A stretch of 64,000 bases of DNA from Scleroderma bovista. Taxonomy: Eukaryota; Basidiomycota; Agaricomycetes; Boletales; Sclerodermataceae. A program made the translations under genes and the position numbers. Below are positions 13,923-26,839 of the stretch, piece by piece. Under the pieces are notes generated by a model. It saw only the letters and a list, made by a program, of their open reading frames with translations. It was not told the DNA's origin and did no database searches. Location: assembly GCA_037178675.1 (NCBI GenBank), contig JAYMGJ010000212.1, positions 62,001 to 126,000 on the forward strand, in the 5' to 3' direction. How positions within the stretch are numbered: the stretch's first letter is position 1; each line of letters starts with the position of its first letter.

Positions 13923-14122
13923 GCTATGTCTAACTTTAAATCGCAAGCATCAGAACAAGTCTCAGGGCAAGCAAACTCCCGTATAATCGGGGACTGAAAA
14001 AACGCAGAACTCCAGTGCCCACAAAATGTCGCATCAATAGAAAAAGGTGGCGCGTATCCATTCTCTTGTATGCAGACAGCACAAGCTTATAAGTATTCGT
14101 ACATGATCAGTGGAAGCTATAG

Positions 14123-17100
14123 TCATTTCAATCTCTTAGTCGCCGCAATATCAACAAGTGCACCCCTCGGCTTCCTCAAACTCTCAGCAATCCCAAGGAA
14201 AGTCTCTGCTAATTGCACCTAATATGTCCAAAACGGTCAGAGCAAAAGACTCATACATAAAAGAGCCGTACCGTATCAAGCGCTTCCGTGTAGGACGACA
14301 TGACAGTTGCTGCAGCAGGAAGCGCACCTACACCACCGGGGGTGTTATTCTGAGCAGCTCGGGCGATATTTGCCATTCGACGCAAGTAACCCGATTGTGA
14401 ATTTGACCCAAAGGACACAGAGTGGAATGAAACAGGTTTTCTATGGAGTAACCATCAATGACGATCCCATGAAATGATCATATGTACGTACCCTAGTCGA
14501 ACGGATGTGCGACACAAGTCGTCCATGGTCACGTTGTCGATCCGGCATTCTCCATCGGAAAGGAAAATAATCACAGCAGATCTTTGAAGAGCATCTCTGG
14601 GTCAGTTAGGAATAAAGTATAGCAAATTATTTGACCACCTCTCGGTGCTCCAATTCCTCTCCATAACAGTTTGCGCTTCGGTGATGGCGGCTGTGAAGTT
14701 AGTGCCTCCAGATCCAGGGTGAAGTAAGAGTTCATTGAGTAACTGATCCGGACTCCTTGCAAAGTCATGTTCGATAACAGTCACGGCGCGGGCGTCGAAC
14801 AGAATCACGCTGTAAGCATCTCTGCGAGCCCCATGAGAACTCGCGGTGGTTGCCGCCGCACGGGCGGACCAGAAGCCAAAAAGCGATGAGAGCACAGCAC
14901 CAAACCTGTTATCCGAGCGAGCAGCAATCCTAGCTGAAACTGGGGTGTTCGGCAGTGGCCGTCTATCGGTATGCGTCATAGAACTAGACCTGTTAATGGT
15001 TTCAGGATAATAACATGGAAGACATTCACGAGGATATTCACCGGTCTGCGACAAAGATTCTGTGGCACCTTTGAGTCAAACCAGACACGGGTATAGATTT
15101 AATCTTGCACATACACATGATATGCTTGTTGCATCGCCACAGGGTTGCGACAAGTAAATCGATGTCCGTCGTTAGAAATATGTCCCGCATTTGGAGCCTT
15201 ACTAGAAGGATTACACGGACGATGGAACATAGGAAGGGTGCAGTACGAAGGCTGAGCAATGTTTCCAGCGTCGCCAGCGTGTTCCGGACCTGCTCCCTAG
15301 TTATCGGGACATCTCTGCTGAAACAGGGGAACTCACCAGGGCACATAGCATCACTGTAGGAGTGAGTATTCGTAACGATCAAAAATGCTCAAGACTTACC
15401 ATTTCGCAAAAATTGCTTGCTCTTCCCTCGAGTAAGGATCCTTGAAACCTAGGAAGTCCTTGTCAAAAGTCGGTCGCGGAAAACAACGTGCATCCTCACC
15501 ACTTCTCTTCCAAAACAAGTGATGGGTAACAAAATCTTTTTGGGAATCCGTCGCAGACCGCGAGCGTGCTTTGATGTGCTGGATTTCGTCATTCCCGGAA
15601 CAAGCGGCAGCACCCTCGGCACGGCAGTCTTCGATGTGTACATGACGACCCATTGCCGCGCATACAAGGTTGCACATCATCGGTGCTCCTTCATCATTGG
15701 TAGAAAATCGTCTGCCTTCGATCTCCAGGGCCGCATCGTCAGAACCCTCTACCATCCAACGCGTCTGAGACATGGAACCATGGCGTGTCTCGTGTTCTTG
15801 TTGGGGGTGACCTACAGGAAGGCGCATGAACAACTGGGATACAAAAATACGGGATTACCGAACATATGGGTAGCGTGCAGAAATAATCGCAATGTTTACA
15901 CCTAAAAATATTATTCAAGAGGAGAAATGGTAGAGAGTCGCTGAACTGACCTATCTTCACAGAAGTGGATCGCTCTCTTATCGAGACTATGACTGTGAGG
16001 ACCGTCGTGTTCTGTCATGCCAGGGGGAATCAACTTGATGCATTTCAGTCGTTTTGCAACTTCCATGGGGCATTAGGATAGAGCCCACACATATTTGCAT
16101 ACAACGAACCTTGCGAATACTGGAAAGAATCGGTAAATAACGTAAATCACAAACCACTGTAGTCTTACCTTAGTGTACAGGAATGTCTCGTGCCTACCTG
16201 TGAATGTGGCTTGGATGGACTGCGGCGCTGTCTCGATCTCACATATGCCCGGAGAAGCACAGATGGCAGTGCACGGGTGATCTTGGCTACGGAGTCCGTC
16301 AGATTAACTCGGGCGAAGTAAACAGACAACACCTACCCGCAAAGGTGAATTGCTCCAGCTTCTAACCCGTGCATATGATCTTGATCCGAACACAGTCGCT
16401 TACACAGTTGACATTTGATGGAACAAAGGCGAGCTTCGCATTCGTGCCGCATATGACCATCATCACTGAGAGGTAATCAGGTTCGTTGTACTATAGGTCG
16501 TCTGTGATAAGCATTACCTTGGAAGACGGCAAGTTTCTGGACATGAATAGGTGGACCCGTCACTAAGTACAACTCCGGACAGATCACATGGCTAAGTAGA
16601 ATTCAGTCAACGTTGACTCATGAGATGGAACGTGTTCACCTCGCCACATGCGTGAACTGGAGCAGCACATATGTGTTCATCGTCTATATGATCAGCAACC
16701 TACGAAGTTTTAGAATTGATTCAAGCGCTGAATATATAGTTCACCTTCGTGCACTCTTTGAGGCATCCGCCTCTTCCTTGCAGTCTGCATGGCTCTCCAC
16801 AAAGGTGAGCATTGACGACACATCTATGGTTATGAGCTATCTGATAATAATAAGAGCTGCAGATCGACTAACATATGCTTGCCAGCATGGCCAGCCCTGT
16901 GTGAAAGTAAGACAAGCAATTGTGAAAATTAAGAAGGTCAAGAACATACACCATTGTACAATCCTTGTGTTCACCGCTCTCCTGGCAAAAAATGCACTGG
17001 TGAACGCAACGGTGGTTGGTCTGACAGCTATGCTGTCCATCGTGGAAGCGGTTCTGAATGCACAATAACTGGCAGTCGACGCATTGCACTTTGCAAAGCC

Positions 17101-20100
17101 GGACGTTGCTCTTCAGGTCGACAACTGCATTTTCAAATGTCCTCCGGAGCTCCTCAATGCTTGCTTGTCCTGTCTGAAAGCGTGCGAGGTTCTGAGTAAG
17201 CCACCCTTGCACGTGGTCAATCCGTAAGTTGACGATGTGTTCGATGTATTGCGACAGGTCCTCCATCCACTCTGAGTCAGGTGCATGCTGACGGGAAGAG
17301 AACCGGTCCCACGATCCACATAGGACTGCTAACGCACGCTCGCGATCATCAGGCTGTGCGTTAACCACTAGAAATTGCGATCGTGTATCAGGCAGCTCCA
17401 CTGGCATGTCAGTGTCAATGTTCTACATTCAGCTGTGAGTAATTAACGACAGAGTGGCGTGCATAAAGTGTACCTTGAGAGGCTCCCATTCAGGATCAAC
17501 CTCTTGGGCACCAAACGCCAGTGCGTTTGGCAGCAAAGTTGCTAAGAGCTGAGTTCTGTGAGACGCCATGGTTTCTTTAGACAAGTAAGTGGCATGTGCA
17601 GTAGTTTCAGTGTAGACAGCATCGCTTACGAGTCATCGCGCCCCAATCATTCGCCTTATGCACTGTGAGCAAGAGTAATTTCCCAAAGCACTGACGTACC
17701 TTAAGCTTCGCCATCAGTGTCTTCATGACGTGAAGGAACTCTCCTGCACCCCTATGCGTAACAACTTGTTGGTCAAGACGCGCTTTTAATGCCGGAAAGA
17801 GTTGATAGAATCCCCTGGATTCAATGACGGGCCTGAAAAGTAAATGAGCCTTGTGTTTCTATACAGCGTTTCTGGAACGGCGTACCAAGGGATGATTGAC
17901 AGTCTTCCAGCGTGAAGGCGGCTGATAAAGTTCTCTTCTTGCTCCTCCTGCACAATCTGCTGAAACTTTAGAGAAAACCTGGGAGTCGGGTAAGTTGTCA
18001 ACGAAAACCCCGTCAGTAGGGAGTAGCCCACTCTCTGCCTATTTCATCCTGATCAGCTTCTACGACATCCTAAGATTGATCGTCAAATTTGAATTCTTCA
18101 GGGCATACATTCTTTATACCTTGATGATGATCACCAATGTTGACTGAAACAACGATGGGTTTGCTGCGGGATCTAAGACAGTTGCACTAGATTGGAACGA
18201 TTGAAAGAGGCCTGTGATGTCGCGACTGAGTGCGAAGTTATTCCGGAACAGGACCTGTAGTGAGGTTCACCACTGTGGACACCGCAAAAAGAAATGAGCA
18301 AACCAGATTCGAGATCGCCGTGTTGAACAGCACCAATAGCGTATCTTCTTGGGTAGACCGCTCAATACTATGTACGCCTGGGAAAATATTGATCAACAGC
18401 TTATCCTCACATTCGCAGGGCAGTGCGACTACCTTCGAAGTCCAGAGCTACAATGAGTTCCTTCTCTGTCGGTGTGACAGACATCCATACGCCCTCAGTT
18501 GTACGCATTGCTGATCCTGCAAATGATGTGTCTACAAGGTGGTTCAGCGCATAGCTCTTGCCAACAGACTGCTCCCCCATGGACGAGACCACCCTGACAG
18601 GCTGAATGCGTTGTCAGTCTACATAGTACAACTTGAAAGAAAGAAAGAAATACCTTGGTGGACATATAGGACTGGAAGAGTGACTCGTACCATCCAAAAG
18701 AGATGCTGTCGACAATACGGTTTACATCCGCTCCCAATAGCGATTTCTCCAACTCCGGCGAGTATACGCCATCTTTGAGTGGGACAAAACGATTCTCTTT
18801 CGTCACTGCGATGTGAATCGGAATAAGGCATAGCAGATCTACTATCCATTCACCCGCGCGATACTGCGAGGCGTTCCACTGCCCAGCGCCACATAATTCC
18901 TGCACAAACGCGGGGAATGTTTTAGCAGAGACCTTGATAGACTTGAGGATGCCGCCAGTAGGTTTCTTGGACGTGCGCTCGAAATTATGGATCATCCGAG
19001 AAAAATATGGGGCAAACTCGTCAAAGTCACGATCTGTGACAAACACGAGACTTTTATCGTTTCTGAGACTGGCAGAGGATATAGTTTCTCGTTGCACCGC
19101 TGCAAGAACTGGGAAGCGGATCCACACCTCCGAATGACAGTCGATCATACAGTTATGTGCTGTTGCATTTCTCGCCCCTTCATTGTTACGGTTAGACTTC
19201 TCGGGTCGGAAGGTAAATTCCGTCATTCGTCGAGTGATATCGAGTGCATAGGACTGCAGACAGCGTTCCGAGAAATCTAGTCTCAACAAGTGAACTGCTG
19301 CCCGTGGAAGCAGCGATGTAACCACGACGTGTTCATCGTCAGGAAGGAGAGGAATGTCGAGCTTGATGCCTTCAGTCGATCCAAAGGAGTCCCAGTGATA
19401 TGCAGTGATCGCGAGCTCTGGCCCATGCTTATAGAAGACCAACAAGCACGATCCGTCGGTCGTAGAGTGGACGCTGGAAGTATTTTGATCTAGGAACAAT
19501 GTTGCAGGCCTGATGTAACTCAGAAAATGTTCATCCACAAAGATGATAAACCAACCGAAATTGCAGAGTGACCAGAGAAAATATTCTAGCTACTGCTTGA
19601 GAGTCCACGAGCAGAATATCTTCGGTACCGGTGACAGAACACGCGTGACAGAGAGAAGTTCCTTCAGGATACCATGGGCTCAAAGGGATTGGACTCCCCA
19701 CAGCCCGAAGATGGTTGTCGTCAAATTTAAAAATATGCAATAAAAGCTGTGCAAGAGTCGTGTTATCACCTGTCTCTAAGAAGTTGGGTTACCTGCCTTA
19801 TCTGAGGACACAATTACTAGCATCTTTTGCGACTCGTCGAAAACCAGGAGAAAGTTGCGACCAATTTTGTCGCGACGAAGTTGCTTGCACGGCCCATGCT
19901 TGATAGTACGATCCATTGCAGGGAGACGATCCAGGAAGACAGATAGATCTCCATCTTGGTTCGAAGCAACCAGGAGGAGTTTCTCTCCTTGCAGCAACTG
20001 TGCCCGACTGTGTAACGTGAATGCGAGAGCTCATTGAAAACGTTGGTAATACTTACACGATTGAAAGGCCCAGCGGCAATCCAAACGAATGCGGGGATGT

Positions 20101-23065
20101 GAAACGAGGAGAGGGGACAGTGGATGGGTCAAGCCGCAGGTTATGGGTGTCTTGTTCACTGAGTCTCGTAAGATAAACAGTGAACCACATCATGGGATCC
20201 GTTTGGATTTCCTGAAAGCCCCTGAGTCGGTAAGATGGCCAACTACCCCTGAGTTCTTCTACAGAATCGAGATGCAATGTATCCCTATAGCCAATGTTCA
20301 ACTCGTTCTGTTACTAATTTGACGCACTCACACACAACCCTCCTGATTTGATGCAAGATTGACTTGGCGGATGAAACGCGACCTTAGCCTACGCTGTTCT
20401 CCGTCTTCGTACCTCGAGATCTCGACTTTGATCTCGGCTGTGTAGTGTTCCTCTTGCTTGTGTCGGGCGGATGTCGCAATTTGCTCCACCAGGCGCGAAA
20501 TTGTCGACCTGAGATAAGATATTGCCATCTCCTGAGCATTCTCTGCAAGTGACTTTAATACGGAATCTTGCACGATTTCCGTCTTAACGATGTCTGATAG
20601 GAATTGGCTATCGCTGATGTTTCGGGATGCCTTGGGAGTTTCTTTGATAGCATCTTGCACGATAGTAAGGATGGAGTGCCCTTCCATTCCTTTGGGGATG
20701 AAGCGAGACACCAAGGATGTGGTCCACTGATAAAGACCTCCCGCTGTCTTTTTGGATGAACCACTACCTTGGGGAATCGCGTCAAGGAAATTTGTCGCTT
20801 CTTGAAGGTCTCCATCTATCACAGAACCTAAGAGCTGTTCGCGAATCGGATCATCTAACTGCATTGTCCTGGATGCAAGCTCCACGAAGTTGCAAATCTT
20901 GTTTTTCGCTTTTCGGAACTTTGGATCCGAAATTAAAGCACACTTCTTTAAACCATGCTCTAATTCTCGGGCGGCGTTAGGGTACAGCGAAGCGATTGAT
21001 TGCAAAGGCACTGCGGAAAATCAATAAAACTACAACGCATACGTAATCCGGAATTCCTCGTACTTGCAGTGTCCAAGGGTTCATCAGGGTACGGGAAAGA
21101 AGTTTGATCGAAGGAACTATTGAAGGACAAAAATAAGGCTAGAAGCATCTTTTTCCAAAGGAAAACCTACGGATATAGCTGCAGAATTTCTTTAACGACA
21201 GCCTGATGAACGGCATATGGGAGACATTTCGAGGCCATTTTGGCCCTGGCATCGTCCAGTTGTGTTTCCATCTGCTGCTTGCAAGACATACGGATGTCAT
21301 TTGATTGGCGCACAATACTATCATTTAGCTCCGGGAAGCGTTTCTCGAGACCAACACGAAAAAGTATCCTCAACTCCTCGGCACTAAGCGCTTCATTAAG
21401 GCATAGACGACTGCTTTTGCTGGAACAATAAACGAGTTGAGGTCAACGCAGACTACAGCCGAAGAGAAAAGCACATACAGGAGCCGTGCTAGGGACAAAT
21501 AACTAAAAGAGTATTGGCTACGCAGATCAGTCATCTGCCGCCCAGCCTCAAACTTCGCGGTTATGAACCCTTGCGTTGTCTCTCCTAATAGCGGAAACGG
21601 CTTCGGTGGGACTAGCTGAGGTATGCTCTCTGATGTCAATTCCGGGAGAATGATGTGCTCAGAAAAGGCCTGTGGCAGAGATGATGCTCAATATTGGCCT
21701 GAAGGAAAGTGTTACACGTACTTTGAAACCCTTGCGAACATTGATCGACTCTTCTTGATCAGTCGTCCTGTCCACGATACAGTTGATAATCCGGGTACTA
21801 CCAATGTCCTTATCAAGAACATCATTGTCATCGTTTCCGTCATGCTGTTTCCACACAATGGATCGAGCATGTTCCGGTGATATCAACGCAACTACCTGAT
21901 CGCACAACTTTGTCAGGTACCTGCCACGTACATTAAATTAGAACCCTAGAAAAGTTGTATTTGGAAAATGTGCACACCGCATGAACGTTGTACGATTGCG
22001 GCTGACGGCGGATGAAGCGGAGGCATTCCATGTGTCTTGCTCTGGCCAATAAATAAGAAAGATCTGTTCTGTCGGACCAGTATACAATTCTGGTCGAAGA
22101 ATGTATAGACCAGAACGAAGAGTCTTCTGCGTGCGTGGGTCATTCCTATCCGCAAGCAGCTGTGTTGTTCTGAGAGTATATATGCTTCAGAAGTAGGGAT
22201 GGTGAAAACGACAATGGAACTAACATGGTTTCATCAACAACACGAAGGTGTGATAGAAGGCTGACTATTTGTTGCTTGTTGCCGTAGATGCCGATTGGTT
22301 TGATTCCGAGCTCGTCCAGCGCATTGAAGTTCACCCTTGTCACGGACGAATAAGCACCGGGACAAATGGCATTGATAAACGCCTGAAATGGGGCCTCAGA
22401 GATAACGACTTTGTCCACTGTTACAAATCAACAGTTAATGCGGAACCTCGGACAAGAATGCAGATACTACCTAGTCCACCGCTCCCTTGCTCTGCGATCA
22501 AATCAAGGATTCTATAAAGTCCTTTGATAGACCGGGCCAAATCGTGATCGCCAATATCATCGATATGCTCGGCTGCTTTCCCCTGTCCAATACATGAGAT
22601 ATAGGCAGAGTTCCTTACAAATGCACTCGCCTCATAATCCATGTGCGGCTCAGACCCCACAGCTGATTCGTAAACGGTCTCATCTGATTTAGTGTCATCT
22701 TCGACTCTCCACACGGTGGCTCCAAGACCACCTGTTTTAGCTTGTTGAGTGGCCCGATCAGTTAATGCTGTTGACATTTTCTCCCCGGCAATGATAGGAC
22801 TTGACATGCTCGTATCGGTTGAGAACCCATCGTCCATGTAAGGACTGTATGAGCGTATATAGGATTGAGATTCGAGAGCGACTCCCGACACGGCATCCAC
22901 AGTGGATGTCTTCATACCGAACGAGTCTGGGTGATGCACATAGTTGGGTGGCGTGAATGAGTCGCCCTTACCACTGGTACTGTACTCACCGTTGTCCTGA
23001 GTGCTTGGGAGGTATGGTTCGTTGTCTTTGACAAAGAGATTGGGAGGCTTAAACGAAGCGTCCAT
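14123..23065 (-). CDS. Giant GBP-like GTPase with Cys/His-rich region and C-terminal VWA domain, copy B
   Basis: Paralogue of the gene at 3756-12759, same exon plan, ATG at 23063-23065 and stop TGA at 14123-14125. The acidic N-terminal region is 22421-23065. The propeller-like stretch runs about 20300-19300. P-loop 'GEQSVGKS', 'TTEGVWM' and 'LDFEG' lie at 18590-18440 and are identical in protein to copy A. 'LSDG' follows the VWA N-terminus. The MIDAS here reads 'DRSSS' followed by Met (about 15040-14980), against 'DQSGS' in copy A. The Cys/His clusters run about 17100-15600 ('HSCQTNHRCVHQC', 'CQLCKRLCS'). The extreme C-terminus differs: copy A ends 'ALTSRR', copy B ends 'KRLK' after a longer tail. 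Both copies keep splice sites and catalytic motifs, which suggests both are or were expressed. A role in membrane remodelling or defence is only an analogy to GBPs. Divergent from the RBR cluster to the right. Confidence 0.77.
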
Positions 23066-23331
23066 GGCGACGCCGGTAGAAAGGCGAGGGAACTTGGAAG
23101 TCCCTTTAAATTCAGGAGCACACAAAGAGCGCTTCATGGCACAGCAACTTTGTCCGATATTGGGACAAGCTGTAGTGATGATCTAAATAAATGTCGGCAT
23201 CTGTCTTCCCCAAGCCCCAAGTTGATTGCGATTACGCCCACGTCCTGTGGCACTGCCACACCACTACATAGCTCATTCCCCTAAGTGTTCCCCTGAAGTC
23301 GAACTCATAACCCCAACCTTCCGTACTTTCG

Positions 23332-25727
23332 ATGTCGACATTTGCTTCATCTAGTACCACGGCTAGGCGCGACTCGGATATAGTGTATGACAGACCCCAA
23401 GCCTCCTACACCCCCACCAGCACACTTGCTGTGGAGGTCTTGCAGGGAAAAGAACGAGTCGTTTGCTTCCCTGGAACCAGTCAATTCAGACTCCAAGGCG
23501 TCTCTGCATGCGGTCTCGCGGCCTTCAATTTCGCTAGGATTTCGTTCCGGATAGCTGGGAGTTGTCGCAGCCTTTTAGAGGCTCTCGATAAGATCGCATC
23601 GAGGGAGACAGTCGAGGTGGGGTTGCGATCACGACCACTCTTACGATCGTAGACTGATCCTTTGTTTAGGAAGTCATCGCGATTTGCGCAGGATGGTCGA
23701 GCGAGTTACATCTCGAGGTTGAAGAGATCTCCCAGATACCTCTCTTTGAGCATACCTTGAAACTCAAACATACGTCCTTTGGCCCACCCAAATTAGGGCA
23801 TTTCAGGAAGATCTTGCAGTAAGCATCTTCCTTTGTTACTCTGGAGCAATGAGTGTTTATTCAGACAATTATTCAGATCCATGGTATCATTGCAGAAATC
23901 TGCGGCGGTGATCATCACGCGCCCACCCGAAATCATTGCTTGTCTCAAAGTCACAGACGCGAACTCTGAACATAATGCCTACATCGTATTCGATTCCCAT
24001 CCACGTCCATCACATCCGGACGGCGCAGGCCTCATATTCAGTTCATCTCTGGATAGCGCTGCAAAAATACTGAGAAGTATCCTCCATGTCGATAAGGACC
24101 TGATATCTTCTCCGGACCTACAGTGGGAAGCTCAGCTACTTACAAACTGCTCGGGGCACACCTTCATCGCAAAGAATGAGCCTCTTGATGCAGAGAAGTC
24201 CATCCTCGAGTCTAGCTTGGCCGTCTTGGCTCTCCGTGCAGAGGTAAACGAACTAAAACAGCAGAACAATGCTCTTGCCTCCCAGAACGGAAAACTCGAG
24301 GAAGAAGTCGCTACGCTTGAGTATGCCGTTAAACAAGAGAAAATGAAGGCAGCAAGAGCAGTAACCTATGCTACGGCGTTACCCCGACAAGAGCATAAGC
24401 AAGGTTTCCGCGATTATTACCAGCCAAATGCAGTTGCAGGACCGTCACGGTTTTCTCTTCCTGACCGCGTCCCATTGTATCACGGCGCTCAGAGCATCTT
24501 CTTTGATAATCCACGTCCAACATCTGCAAAAAATTACCAGCAAGACACGGTTGCAGGACCGTCACAGCTTCCTTCCTATGCCCGCGTTCTACAGTATAAA
24601 GGCGCCCAGAGCATCTTCGCTGATAATCCACCTCCAGTACCTACAAAGAAGCAAAGCACGTACGAGTTCGAAGACGATATGGACATGCTGGAGAAAATGC
24701 AGATCGATTTCTTCAAAGAAGATAGCAAAGCATCGGTGCAAGATCTAAATGCTGCATTTAAGCTGCAGAAGATGTTCGATGCTGAGGACGCAGGGCTGCG
24801 CTACCAGCAAGCAGAACTCGAGACCCACTTTCAGGCGAGGTTCCATTGCGGTATTTGCCTCGAGGAATGTCCCGAGGATGACGCTGCGAGGGTGGATGGC
24901 TGCAAGCACATGGTGTGCCGGGGTTGTATGAAGGGTTTTATCACCTCAAAGATCGCCGAGCACCGTTTTCCTATTCTGTGTCCTATTTGCTCAGCAGATA
25001 ATACTGGCCATTCAGCTGCAGGTACGCACCACCCATTCGAAACGCCGTCATTGTGTACTACATGACGGCACTCGACAGAAATATCCGGTTTCCTCGTTGA
25101 ACAAATTGGGGTCACAGAGGAAGAATACGGAATCTGGGTAGAAATGGAACTGTCCCAGTTTTCCATCTTGTTGGATTGTCGAGAGTACGCCATGATATTG
25201 ACCTGATGCATGCAGGCACTGACATTAAATAGGTGCAACCGTTCTGCATTTGTTGATCGAGACGATTACAACGATATGCCCAACATCGCATGTCCCCTAC
25301 CCGATTGCAGCCACATATGGTGCAAATCGTGCTACAGAAGCATTGAAATTGGAGGACCGAAGCATTCCTGTGACGGGACTTCTGAGTTGGACCACCTGAT
25401 GAAGGAAAAGGGATGGAGGTACTGTCCCAGTATGTCGCTTTCCCGCTCTAGAAAATCTTTGCACGCTCACCAACTGTCCACACAAGACTGCAAGACCCCG
25501 ATTCTGAAGGAACATGGGTGCAACCACATGGCAGTACGTTTATGGCTTTTCGTGCATCATGTGCCGTGCTGATTTACGCTATCACCCAGTGCATCGCTTC
25601 GGGCTGCAACTCTCACTTTTGCTATACCTGTGGGGACCTCATTGTTCGTTCTGCTCTGAGGGACGAAGTCAGCAAGGCGGTCAGTACACATTATACGAAA
25701 TGCCAGTTGTTCCATGTACCCGATTAA
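23332..25727 (+). CDS. RBR (RING-IBR-RING2) E3 ubiquitin ligase, copy 1
   Basis: Multi-exon gene from ATG 23332 to TAA 25725-25727. The N-terminal ~95 residues ('EVLQGKERVVCF') and a following exon (from about 23672) form a conserved unknown domain shared by all three copies. A Gln/Glu-rich coiled coil follows (about 24240-24350), then two imperfect repeats 'AVAGPSR..' and 'TVAGPSQ..'. RING1 is 'CGICLEEC...CKHMVCRGC...CPIC' (24845-24990). An IBR-like segment reads 'CPLPDCSHIWCKSC' (25285-25345). RING2/Rcat reads 'CP|NCKTPILKEHGCNHM|ACIASGCNSHFCYTCGDL' across two introns. RBR ligases pass ubiquitin from E2 via a thioester on a RING2 cysteine; the likely catalytic Cys is in 'GCNHM'. Substrate unknown. 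Intron-exon joins near 25480-25610 are my best reading. Confidence 0.85.
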
Positions 25728-26839
25728 GATATTAGATTTCTATCCCCAAGGCTTGTATACACCGCAGTAGTAGTTTCATGAAGGGTCGTTGTATAAGAAC
25801 CATTCCTGCCTCAGTACTTTCAGCTCAAGGCCAACGGCAGGTCGGGGGCCTTATGTAATTAAAGGGATACTGCCGCACTCGAAATGCCAAGGCAGTGGTA
25901 GCAATGTTGGCGTGGTGCTGGCTACACGACAGCAGTGGCCATTCGTGGGCGTCGTTGTCATCAGGCGTGCCTCTGTGTACTGCAGGCGGGCGTTGTCGTG
26001 CCTCTGCGGGCTGCAGATGGGCGCCATTGTCGTCGATGTGCCTCTACACGCGAAAGGTAGATGTCACCATCCTCGATGTCCTGACCGTACTACGTGGACA
26101 TTGTTGTCGTCACCATCGTTCCTCTGGCTGCATATCGTGGGGTGGCTGTAGGCAGCCGTTGTCGTTGTTTTTTTCGAGCCTCTGTGGGCTGCAGGCGGGT
26201 GTCATTGTCATTGTCATGCGGCAGGTAGGTGTCCGAGGTCGTGGCCATGCTTCTGCGATATGCAGATAGTCATCCTCGTCTTCATCTTCGTCGACTTCAT
26301 TTCTGGGGTGGTGGTGGCGGATGTCGTTGTAGTTGTCATCATGGTGGGTATAGGTGAATCCAGTGGTGGTGGTGGTGATATTAGTGGACGGGTGCTGGGG
26401 CATTGACGTTGCAGTGCCAACTGCAAGTTGGAGCGAAGGCCTTGAGGTCCTGAACAGTCAAGCAAGGATTCTGCCGACGCAGGTGACATTCGAATCCGCC
26501 AAAGAGCGTTGGGCCGGGACGAGCAAGAAGATGCAATCCCGGACAGAGCGATGTTGGTGTTTCCAAAAAAGGCAACTTTTCCGACCTCGTCAGTCGAAGC
26601 TCTTCGATATCCCAGAACCCTTGTCAAGTACGGGGATCCTGGGAAAAGGGGCAAGCCTGTGTGGGACATAGGTTTGGCATCGATCACATCAAGTGTGCGT
26701 CATGTACTACATAACTTTGCAGGCACGAGGTGTTATTGCGCCCAGAGCCCATATGAAGAGGTGGGTGGCATGGCTCTTGGACCAATACTCGTTTCTCCAA
26801 GCGCTCCCCTGAAATTAATCAACCTCATGACGATCGGAC
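25728..26839. repeat. Spacer with degenerate minisatellite (about 25895-26400)
   Basis: Between RBR copies 1 and 2. Its ends match the shorter spacer between copies 2 and 3, with shared 'TTTCATGAAGGG' and 'ACCATTCCTGCC' after the stop, and shared sequence just before the next gene. The middle is an expansion of degenerate units around 'TTGTCGTC' and 'GTGCCTCTG.GGGCTGCAG', then a GAT/GAG-rich tract. Open frames here, such as a minus-strand acidic one at 26110-26403, look like by-products of the repeats. 26405-26690 is non-repetitive and unrecognised. Confidence 0.6.

Larger units (their letters stand above)
2881..23185. repeat. Tandem segmental duplication, two ~10-kb units
   Basis: Unit 1 (about 2881-12900) and unit 2 (about 13095-23185) carry the same genes in the same order and orientation: URM1 (+) then the giant GTPase (-). 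Similarity covers exons, introns and spacers, and extends roughly 110 nt upstream of the GTPase start codons, where both units share 'GGCACAGCAACTTTGTC' and a following 'ACAAGCTGTA..TGATGATC'. Numerous substitutions and small indels separate the units, so this is not a sequencing duplicate. Unit 2 has a dead URM1 and an added palindrome. Exact end points were judged by eye and are uncertain by about 100 nt. Confidence 0.88.

Noticed and set aside
26110..26403. Minus-strand acidic/His-rich frame 'EVDEDEDEDDY'
   Set aside because: It is produced by a GAT/GAG-rich minisatellite and has no homologous counterpart in the sister spacer.
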